From: Emiliania huxleyi CCMP1516
Taxonomy: Eukaryota > Haptophyta > Isochrysidales > Noelaerhabdaceae
Assembly: GCF_000372725.1 (NCBI RefSeq)
Contig: NW_005197803.1
Location: 379,724 to 443,723 of the forward strand
Length of the DNA: 64,000 nucleotides
Direction of reading: 5' to 3'
A program made the position numbers and the translations under genes. A model generated the notes under the pieces. It did no database searches. It was not told the origin of the DNA and was given only the letters and a program-made list of their open reading frames with translations. This document shows positions 8,513 through 17,600 of the stretch, one piece after another. Position 1 is the stretch's first letter. The number at the start of each line of letters is the position of its first letter.

Positions 8513-11500
8513 TCACGGCGAACGGCGCAGCAGCACCATGCCGGCGAGCGCGGCGGCGAGCGCGACGGCGACGCCGAGCAGCGAGAAGGAGTTGACGAGG
8601 GCGGGCAAGCCGAGCGGGCCGTCGTCGACGACGTACACGCCCGGCTGGTCAAAGATGAGCTCGCGCGTCTGCAGCTTGCGCAGCTTGTACCCTCGGATGG
8701 CGAGCTCCTCCGGCTCGCCGCCCGTCAGCTCGCCTACGTCGGAGAGGGTGGGAGATCTGGCGAGATCTGGCGAGCTCCTCCGGCTCGCCGCCCGTCAGCC
8801 CGCCGAACTCCCACCCCTTGTTGCTCACGCGCAGGTTGCGGATCGTCACGTCGGCGCCGGGCACGACGCGCACGACGAGCGCACCGTCGAGCGAGAGCGC
8901 CTCGAGCCGCACCCGCGTGAGGTCGCCCTCGAGGACCAGTGTCGACCCTTGCGCGAGCGAGACGGCGTGCGGCGTGGGCAGCTTGTCGCGCACCGCGGCG
9001 AGGGTGGGGCCAAAGGAAGGGTCGATGACGACGCGCGGCGTGTCGACGACGCCGACGCCGTCGCGGATGGCGTGCACCTGGAGGAGGGGAAAGGGGGGGG
9101 CTTGAGACAGCGGCGGGGGAGGGGAGGGGGCGTGCTGTGGGCGAGGGGCGAGGGGCAGAGACGACGGGGTGGAGGCGGCACGGTGATGGGCGAGGGAGTG
9201 GTGGTGAGAGGTGGCAGAGGCGGGCGGGGCGTGCACCGGCGGCGGCAGCCGGACGCCCGACGCGGCGAGCACCTGAGACATGGGGAGATGTGGGGAGATG
9301 TGGGGAGATGTGGGGAGATGTGGGGAGATGTGGGGAGATGTGGGGAGATGTGGGGAGATGTGGGGAGATGTGGGGAGATGTGGGGAGATGTGGGGAGGTG
9401 TGGCGCCCGGCGCGGCGAGGCACCTCGCAGGCGGAGGCGTAGACATCTGCCTCGCCCGAGGCGGCGGAGTAGGTCGGCTCGCCCTTTGCCGACTTTGCCC
9501 GCGCGTCGGCCAGGTTGGTCTTGACGGGCGAGAAGGCGGTCGTGTTTGAGATGACGGAGAAGCCGACCCGCGCCGAGGGGGGCAGCGACTTGGGGTAGTC
9601 CTGCATGACGCACCCGAGGTACAGCCGAGGTACAGCCGAGGTAGAGCCGAGGTAGAGCCGAGGTACAGCCGAGGTGAGCAGCCGAGATTGGCCGAGATTG
9701 GCCGAGATCGGCTCCTGCATCGTGCACTCGGGGTGAGGAGATATGGAGATGTGGGGAGATGTGGGGAGATGTGGGGAGATGTGGGGAGATGTGGGGAGAT
9801 ACGGGGAGATGTGGGGAGATATGGGGAGATATGGGGAGGTTCGGGGAGATACGGGGAGATCTGGGGAGATCTGGGGAGATATGGGGAGAGGCGTCTCCTG
9901 CATCATGCACTCGAGCCGCGTGGGCGACTTGAACTTGGTCTTGCTCGCGTCGGCGTACTTCGGGTTGACGAACTCGGGCATGGTGCCGCCGGTCTTGTGC
10001 AGCTGCGCGGCGTACGGCCCAAGCGCGAACAGGAGCTGGTTGATGGAGCCTGGGTAGGGGGACCGGCCGGTCGCAGGATCGGCGACGTCTCCCCTCGGCT
10101 CCACCGTCGCCTACGCGGGACGGGGCCGGCGCGAGGGGGCATGGAGCAGGCTGGGACTCGCTGTGGGGAGTGCACCGACGCCGCTGCAGCCACTGCGCCG
10201 AGCAGTCACGTCTCCGCCGCATCTCCGCCGCAACTCCGCCGCATCTCCCCGCCGCATCTCCGCCGCATCTCTCCGCCGCATCTCCGCCGCATCTCCCCGC
10301 CGCATCTCCGCCGCATCTCCGCCGCATCTCCGCCGCATCTCCGCCGCATCTCCGCCGCATCTCCGCCGCATCTCCCCGCCGCATCTCTCCGCCGCATCTC
10401 CGCCGCATCTCCGCCGCATCTCCGCCGCATCTCCGCCGCATCTCCGCCGCATCTCCGCCGCATCTCCGCTCCACCGCCGCCTTGAGCAGCGCGTCGATCT
10501 GGTTGTACCTCCCCATATCTCCCCATATCTCCCCAGATCTCCTCGTATCTCGCCTTGAGCAGCGCGTCGATCTGGTTGTACTCGACGTTTGCGGTCTGGG
10601 TGCGCCCGTCGGCGTGCGTCAGCTTCATCAGCCCGCCGATCGCCTCGCCCGGCATGCGGGGCACGCAGACCGAGTTCACGTCGAGCTGGTTCCGCCGCGA
10701 GATGCCGATTGCGGCGGGCAGCACCTTGAGCGACGGCGCGTTTGTGTCTTGCATAAAGTACACCCACTGCACGCCCGACTCGAGCCTGCGGTGAGAAAGA
10801 CGCCATGTCTCGGGGCGGGGAGATGTGGGGAGAGGTGGGGAGAGATGGGGAGAGATGGGCGGCCTGCGGTGAGCAGACGCCATGTCTCAGGGCGGGGAGG
10901 CGCGGTCTTGTGCGGTGGACTCCGAGCACTGCGTGGAGACGAGGGGGGACGAGTGCGGCGGGATGCAGCGGAGTACGGTCGAATACAGCTGGAGCACGCG
11001 TCCGCCCTCGAGGGCTGGTTGGGGTGCGAGAGTGCGTCTTCCGCTTCTACGGACTTGAGCCAGGCGTCGAGAGTGCCGCTCGAGTGGAGGAGGTAGTGCA
11101 CGTCCCCGTGGCTGCGGAGATTCGGGGAGATATGGGGAGATATGGGGAGATATGGGGGGATATGGGGAGATCCGGAGAGATCTGGAGAGACATGGGGAGG
11201 TCTGGGGAGGTCTGTCACCCGTGCGGCTTAGTGAGGAGCTTGTAGGGGTCCTTCGGGTCCGCCGCGAGGCGCGCGTCGTTGTCCGCGAGGCAGGCGACCT
11301 TCTCCTGCCGGACTATGGTGACCTGCCCCGCCCTCATGCCGAAGTTTGCGTTTGCGTCCAGCAGCGCGCGGGTCTGCGCGTCGGTGTCCCCCTGCAGTGC
11401 CGGCGGGCGGCGGCGCGTGGGTGCGAGGGCGCGGACGGGAGGCGGCGCCCGGCGGCGAGAGTGGGCGGCGCGGCGCCGCGCAGCGCGGCAGGCGCCCCTC

Positions 11501-11988
11501 ACCGAGGTCATGATTGCGAGCGGCAGCGGCGCGCCGCTCCCTTGCAGCGCGAGGATGTGGCGGATGTAGAGCTCGAGGTAGGTGGTGCCGGTGGTCAGCT
11601 GCGTCGGGAGCTGCACCTTGATCCCCGAGTAGCCCAGCCGCTCGCCCAGCCCGCCCGCGACCAGCACAAAGCCGCACCCGCCGCCGCTGACAGCCGCCAT
11701 GCCGGCCGCCTCAACCTCGTCAAACTCGGGCGTGCCGTACGCGACGGTCTCGCCCACCGGCACGCTCGGCGTCCAGCCCTCGAGCGGGTTGACTCCAGCC
11801 TTGGAGTCGGCGAGCAGCTTGCGGCCGTTATCGACGTACGCCTTGAGGCCGCCCGGGTACGAGGCGTCGAGGTCCTCGATCTGCTTGTAGAAGCGCGACT
11901 CGTCGGCCGCCGATGGCTTGGAGCCCCAGCCGTCGAAAAGGTGCGTTTGGCCCAGCTCTTGAAGGAGCGCCTTCTTGGCCTTGGACAT
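8513..11988 (-). CDS. USP: UDP-sugar pyrophosphorylase, nine exons, C-terminal hydrophobic tail
   Basis: Minus-strand exons: 11988-11503, 11391-11219, 11111-11061, 10785-10554, 10110-9898, 9600-9424, 9272-9237, 9077-8804, 8733-8513. All phases agree and give 620 residues, close to plant USP (about 614). Motifs: GFVLVAGGLGERLGYSG nucleotide loop, [83 protein letters not shown]. USP makes UDP-glucose, UDP-galactose, UDP-glucuronate and related sugars from sugar-1-P and UTP in salvage. The last 25 residues (LVNSFSLLGVAVALAAALAG then MVLLRRSP) form a hydrophobic segment with a basic end, a possible tail anchor not usual for this cytosolic enzyme. Introns 3, 4 and 8 have GC donors, intron 5 reads GA-AG, and most are flanked by direct repeats. 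Confidence 0.93.
9280..9412 (-). repeat. Decamer satellite inside USP intron 6
   Basis: About 13 units of the 10-mer tgtggggaga on the plus strand, i.e. TCTCCCCACA in the gene's sense. It fills most of the intron between exons 6 and 7. Variant arrays lie at 9740-9890 (intron 5), 10505-10555 (intron 4), 10820-10860 (intron 3) and 11105-11210 (intron 2). Confidence 0.9.
9630..9890 (-). repeat. Repeats in USP intron 5
   Basis: Bases 9618-9675 carry an 11-12-bp repeat (gtacagccgag), and 9740-9890 carry the decamer array in the variant ggggagatatggggagat. Partial copies of the exon edge (gtgcacgatgcagga) occur near 9712-9727, between the true exon ends at 9898 and 9600. Confidence 0.8.
10200..10475 (-). 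repeat. 9-bp GCGGCGGAGAT-type minisatellite in USP intron 4
   Basis: About 28 units of ccgccgcatctc and shorter variants (atctccgcc 9-mer core) fill the intron between exons 4 and 5. Just 5' of the array in gene sense (10478-10516) is an extra copy of the exon-4 end (tacaaccagatcgacgcgct), so the intron includes a duplicated piece of exon. Confidence 0.88.
10786..11060 (-). mobile_element. Introner-like element, copy in USP intron 3
   Basis: In gene sense the intron begins GCTCAAGTCC, then GTAGAAGCGGAAGACGCAC, and ends near gacatggcgtctttctcaccgcag, followed by GCTCGAGTCGGG. The exon edge GCTC(A/G)AGTC is present on both sides, as a target-site duplication would give, and the donor GC lies in the first copy. 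The body (caaccagccctcgag, ctcgtctccacgcagtgctc, cctccccgccctgag) matches introns in three other genes here. Confidence 0.8.
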
Positions 11989-12132
11989 CGCGGATCTCTG
12001 TGGCGTCCTGCCCGGCGGCAGCGTCAGAGAGCAAAGGCAAAGAAGAATTCAACGACGAGAACTCTCTCTCACAGCACACAGGTTCGACACAGGTACGCCA
12101 CAGTACCAAAAGAGGCACAGTCGCGGGGGCGC

Positions 12133-13275
12133 CTACGCGAAGGCGTCGAGGTGGGCGAAGGGGGGAGGGCGGCAATCGCCCTCACCCTTACGACGCGCGC
12201 GAGAGAGAGAGAGAGAGAGAGAGAGAGCTCTCTCTCTCTCTCTCTCCTTACGACGCCCACCCCGGCACTCTCCGTCAACCCACACCTCCCTCTCAAGCGC
12301 AATCTCCCTGCGCGCCGCCTCCGCTGCACGCTTGCCCGCCTTCTTCGCCCCGAGGGGCGTGGCCGTGGCAGGCGTCCTGCGGAGCAGGCTCGCCCCCTCC
12401 CTCAGCCGCATCAACCGCATCTCCTCGGCCTCCAACGCCTGGCCGCTAAGTCCGCTCCGCGCCAGAAAAGCCTCCTTCGCCTTGAACTCGAGCGCCCCCA
12501 AGCGAGCCCCCTCGACCCGTATCTCGTCTCCCAGCTCCTCATACCTCGAAATCGCCGGCTGAGCCGTCGACTGAGCCGCGCGCGCCGAGGCGCGCGCACA
12601 GACCCGGTTAACGAGGTCCGAATACTCCTGCACCGTCATCGTCGGTGCCTCTCCTAGGAGTGCGCGTGTCCGCTCCTCCCTAAGCGCCCTCTCGTCCTCC
12701 TCCTCCTCCTCCTCCGTGTCCTCCTCCTCCTCCTGTGCCGCCACGTGCATCTCGTCCTGGAGCTTATAGAGCCGCGCGTATTCAGTGAGCTCAAACGGCA
12801 GCAGCTCCGAGTCGGGCCCGCACGGCCAAGAGGAAGAAGGAGAGGAGACCTGTGCCGTTGTAGCCGAGGTGATGGCAAAGAAGAAAAACTGTTAGCGAAA
12901 AAGGAAAGAACAGAGGCTGAAGAACAGCCAGTCCGAGCCTGGCTGTTCTTCGCACCTTCCTAGGCCGAGCGTTTTTGATCTCTCGGTAAGTGGGGGGCCG
13001 AGCCGCCTCGGGGTGGCGGGCGGGCGGGCGCGTTGAAAAACAGAAAACAGAAAACAGACGGGGGCCAGGGCCCCCACTACGATTACACACACGCACCTTC
13101 CTGGCTCCTGGGACAAGGCGAGAACGCGCAGCATGTGCAGTACCGTTCAGCGGAGGGGGGGGGGGGAGCCGAGGCGGCGACGTAGGCGAGACGGTGGCGA
13201 AGGTGGCTTGACGAAATGGATGACGCCATCGCGCAACATGACATCCTCGATGTCGTCGTCCTCGAACCCAAGGTT
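12133..13275 (-). CDS. Acidic coiled-coil protein, partial model
   Basis: Two minus-strand exons are likely. One is near 13270-13150 and contains GFEDDDIEDVMLRDG followed by VIHFVKPPSPPSRLRRR. The second starts after an acag acceptor at 12850 and reads SELLPFELTEYARLYKLQDEM, an acidic run (QEEEEDTEEEEEEDERALREE), then a Glu/Ala/Arg-rich helical stretch (YEELGDEIRVEGARLGALEF). The downstream end is uncertain: the frame continues into a GA/CT palindrome (12195-12246), so a donor near GAG/GTGTGG at about 12275 is likely and a further exon may exist. No family is recognised. The long helical, charged composition suggests a structural or nuclear role. Confidence 0.5.
12195..12246. repeat. GA/CT simple-repeat palindrome
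   Basis: A (GA) run is followed directly by a (CT) run of about equal length, forming a near-perfect hairpin. Confidence 0.9.
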
Positions 13276-13447
13276 TTGGGGTCACTCACACCCGCACGAG
13301 GTAGGCGGCGCGCAGCGCCGCGCTCGCAGGCTGTTTTCGACGGTTTCTACATTTTGTTTTTGTTTTCAGTCTAGGGGGCCCGACCCCCTCAGAGGCGGCG
13401 GGCGGGCGCCCACTTACCGAGAGATCAAAAACGCTCGGCCCTACATA
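12958..13447. repeat. Inverted repeat bracketing an exon
   Basis: The left arm at about 12962-12994 (ggccgagcgtttttgatctc then tcggtaagtggg) pairs with its reverse complement at about 13412-13444. Inside the arms are related GC-rich and ttttgttttcag/aacagaaaac tracts. The spacer contains the GFEDDDIED exon and an adjacent Pro-rich stretch. It may be a foldback element or paired introns. Confidence 0.7.
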
Positions 13448-14609
13448 CACACAGGAATAACTATAGCCTTGCCACGACCTCGAGCCGCCGAGTGCGTATC
13501 ATATCCGAGAGAGCCCCCCTGTGCCCTGTGCGGCCCTGTGCCCAGCACTCTCCGCGCCATATGTGTCTTCCGCTCCTCCCTCTCCTCTCCCCAGCCCCTA
13601 GGCCCTAGCTTGGGATGTCCGTCTACTTTCTTTTCGGTACCATCACACCCTCACACCCGCAGATGAGGGCTCGGCTCCACGCGCGCGGGCGTTGCGGCGG
13701 CACGGCTTGCCGGTGACGCAGTCGACGCCACAGCGTCATGATCTGGACGGTGGCTTTGGACAACGCGTCGCGACCCACGGCTCACCGTGAACATGTCTGT
13801 GTCCCCTTAAAAATATCTCCTTTGTACCCATGCGGAGCCTTTATACCCCGGTGCGAGTTAATGCGCATTTCTTCTCTGCACTGTAGCCCTTGAGAAAGAG
13901 CTTGCATTATGCAAACCTGTGCCTGTGTCCTAGGAAGTAGACTGGGAGGGGTACTCCCATAGGCAAGAGGAGGTCTGGAGAGGCCCACAGCGGTCAGGCA
14001 GGAGAGGCCCCAAGAGGGTGCTAGATGAGAGTCAGCAGAGCGCGCCGTCTCGGCGGCTATGGGCAAGTGGGCTGAGAGACAAGAGGGATTTTTCTCTCGG
14101 GCGGAAGATGAAGCCCCGACTTCTAATAAATTGTGCCAGGCGTAGCCGGGGGCGAACAGCACGTAGCCGGGGTCACCAGAAAATCCCAACGATCCTTGAG
14201 TGGAGGCCGCCTTGGCCGCTTTTGCGGCCTCTCCGGAGAATCTGGGAGAATGGCTACCATAGCCTAGCATGGCACCCGCGGGCAAAGCTGCCCCCAGGTC
14301 CCATGGGCATTCCCAAAGGATATATCAGCGTGAGGTGAGGGCGCAACGGTGGGGGCTCTCACCAGCCCCTTAAAGTCGGGCCTCTCGGGCGGCGGTCAGA
14401 GGGGCGGGCAAGGGCACGTGGGAGAAGGGTCAGTGCGGCCCACAAGGTGTGAGCTACCCCCTCTCCTAGGTGTGACTCTACAGCCCCTGAGGCCCTCTGG
14501 ACTGGGCACCATCAGCTTGGGCAGAGGTTCTCGGGGTGGGGAGAGAGGGAGCTCCCCTTTTCAGACCCCCCCACGACCCGCTGGCGGCGGGGTGGAGGCG
14601 GTGGGTATA
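13448..14609. other. Upstream region of the fusion gene
   Basis: No confident gene. A minus-strand frame (14285-13782) of 167 residues has mixed composition (SGDPGYVLFAPGYAWHNLL) and could be coding, but I recognise nothing in it. The region is less GC-extreme than its neighbours and lacks the decamer repeats. It should hold the promoter, and perhaps a 5' exon, of the fusion gene starting at 14610. Confidence 0.35.
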
Positions 14610-17600
14610 ATGCAAATCTCGCCATGGGCGTCGCCCATGCGCGTGGACGCACACGGCGTGCACCTCTGCACGCTAAACCTGACCGTACCCGTACCATTCT
14701 TCTCAAATCTCATGGAGATGGGTGATTGTGCAAGCCGAGCGTTGCCGCCGGTGCCGCTCTCCGAGCTCATGCGTCTGCTGGAGCAAGAGACACCCGAGGA
14801 CTATTGGTCGTCCCCGCGCGGCTTTGTGGTCCACGGTGGCCGCGTCGGATCGACCGCGCTTGCCAATATGCTCGGCTCGCTGCCCGACGTGGTGGCGCTC
14901 AAGGAGCCCGAGGCGTTTACCGACCTCCTCCTCTCGGCCGCGCCGTCGGCCGACGAGGCCGACTCGCCGCTGCGCTCACTGACGCATGCCTTCCGCGCGC
15001 GCGCGCTGCGCGCGGTGGCGCACCTCTTCTTCCGCGCGTCCGCCTCGCTCCGCCTCGGCGCGACCAACGACCGCGCCTACGCCGGGCGCACCTCGCTCGT
15101 GGTCAAACTCTCTACAGCCGGCACCGCGTGGCCCTCGTCGCTGCGGCTCTTGCGCGCGGCCTTCCCGAGCACGCCGTTCGTGTACCTCGTGCGCGAGCCG
15201 GCCGCGTCGCTCGCGAGCCTCCTCGCGCCCGCCTCCCGCCTCGAGCTCCACGACGCGCCGTGCCTGCGCTGGCGCGCGCGCCTTCCCGAGCACCAGCTGC
15301 CCGGTCTCCTCGCGGTCGCCGGCGCGGCGGACCCTCTCGAGCTGAGCGCCGAGCAGTACTGCGCGGCGCACGTGCACGCGCTGTACGCCGCGATGGGCCG
15401 CCAGCTCGACGAGGACCGCGCGAGCGGCGGCGAGAGCCGTGAGGGCGGCTCGCTCGGCCGCGGCGTCTCCCTCGGCGCTCCGCTCTCCCTGGTGATCGAT
15501 CACTCCGATCTGCCCGACGCGGTGCCTTCGCGGGTGCTCCCTCACCTAAGCCTGCGCGCGTCCGCCGCGGAGACGTCCGCGCTGCTTCGTGCCGGCGGGC
15601 TCGACGCCAAGGACGGCCGCGCGACCGCGCCGGGGTACGCGGCGCGCGTGCCCTCGCCCGCCGCGGCGCGGTGGGCGACGGCATATGCTGCCGAAGCGTA
15701 CGCACGCGTGCTCGGCGGCGGTGGCGGCGCTTGCGACGACATGTCGGGCGCGGCGGCGGCGGCGCTCGCGGCCGCGCAGACAGCGGCGCTCGCGGCGCGC
15801 GCCAACCACACCGTGGGCGTCGGCATGCTCATGCACTCTGGCGGCGTCGGCGGGCGCGAGCCGTCGCGCCGGTGCGACGCGGCCGACGACGAGGCGCTCG
15901 CGGCGTCGGCCATCGCGGAGCTCGGCATGGGGCGCTTTCGTCGCGGCGATCTCTTCGGAGCGGAGGCGTGCTGGCTCGCGGCGCTCAAGCGGCCGGACGG
16001 GGCCGACAGCACGCGCGCGAGCATCGCGCTCAATCTCGCGATGCTGGAGGATCTGCTCGAGCGGCGCACACGGCGGCGCGTGCTCATCCCGCCGCGGGTC
16101 TCGAGCGCGCCGCTCTACCCGCGGGCAGAGACGCTCGAGGCGGCGAGGGCGCACGACGCGGCAAGGCGGCGGGCGACGGAGGCGTCGCTGCCGAGCCTCG
16201 ATCCGGCCGTCGCGGTGTATGACGGGGTGCTCAGCGACGACCTGTGCGACGAGATCATCGCCGCGTTCGAGTCCGCCGAGGGCCGCGCCGAGCACTACGC
16301 TGGCAGCGTCAGCCGCGGAGACGGCTTCGTCGTCGACACCGAGGGTAAGCTCACCACCGAGATTGACGTCTCGCGCTCCCCGTCGGCCGTGTGGCAGGGC
16401 GTCGACCTGCTGCTGCTGCAGGGCGTGCTCCGCGCGCTCGCCGACTACAGCGAGCTCAACCCCGGCGTCGATGCGCCGCAGCAGATGCGAGACGAAGGCT
16501 TCCGGCTGAAGCGGTACCTGCCATCGGAGCCGCCCGAGCCGCCGCAGCACCACGCTTGGCACGTCGACAGCGGCAGCAGCGGCACCGGCTGCCGCGCGAT
16601 CGCGGCGCTGCTCTACCTCAACGACGTGCCCAGCGGCGGAGAGACCGTATTCATGCGCCCGCAGCCGGTTGAGGTGCGGCCGGCGCGCGGCAGGCTGCTG
16701 CTCTTCCCAGCGGGTCTCGGCTTTGTGCACGCGGGCGCGCCGCCGCATTCGGCCGCCAAGTACGTCGCGAGCAACTTCCTATCGAGCTGCGGCGAGCCGC
16801 CCGTGGAGGCGGCGCACTTCTTCCCGCCGCTGCCGCTGCTCAACGCGAGCCGAGTGCATGAGCTGCGGACGAGGTGGGCGACGCCGCCGCACGCGGTGCG
16901 GGCCGGCGGCGGCGGTTTTCTTCGTCTCGAGGAGGCGGCGGCCGCGGCGGCCGGCGGCGAGAATGGCGGCGGCGGCGGCGGCGAGAATGGCGGCGGCGGT
17001 GGCGAGAATGGCGGCGGCGCCGGCGACGCCGCGAACGCCGCTCCGAACGCGGCGCCGCACTCGGCCCCGCACCCGGCCTCGTCGCCCCCATCGTCGCCCT
17101 CCTCCCCCCCGGCCGCCTCCACCGCCTCATCGAGCCAAATGCAAGCCCTCGCCGGCCGCCTAAACCGCTTGCCCTCGCGCTCGTCGACCCAGCCACCATC
17201 AGCGCCGTGGGCCGATCGGCTCGACGCGGCGGTAGAGGCGGCGGTGGCGGAGGCCGGCGGCGACAAGGGCGACGATGGTGGCCCCGAGCCCGAGTGCGGC
17301 GCCGCCTTCCGCTCCGCGGCCGCAGCGTACCTCGAGGCGTCGCAGACGCCTCCCGACTGCTCGACGGCGCGTCTCCTCATCGCCGGCGGCGACCCAAAGG
17401 ACTTTGAAGGCGTCGGCTCGACGCTCATGGCAGCGGTGTACGCCCAGGCGCAGGCGGTGCACTCGCATCGCACGCTGCTGTGGGGCCCTCGAGAGACGCA
17501 CCCGCCCATCTTCCGCGGCGCCAACTGCAGCGCAGAGGCAGCGAGCGACACGTTCGGCTTCTCGTGCTACTTTGAGCGGCTGGGCTCGTGCGAGTGGCAC

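Noticed and set aside
9280-9412. CRISPR-like array
   Set aside because: Units are 10 bp with no spacers; a satellite in a eukaryotic intron.
8649-10104. Long His/Pro/Ser-rich proteins (SPHLPTSPHIS repeats)
   Set aside because: They are translations of the decamer satellite in USP introns, not proteins.
10111-10929. AEMRRRCGGD repeat protein
   Set aside because: Translation of the 9-bp minisatellite in USP intron 4.
14349-14609. N-terminal extension of the fusion protein from GTG 14349
   Set aside because: Starts at a non-ATG codon in a eukaryote; the ATG at 14610 is preferred, though an upstream exon is possible.
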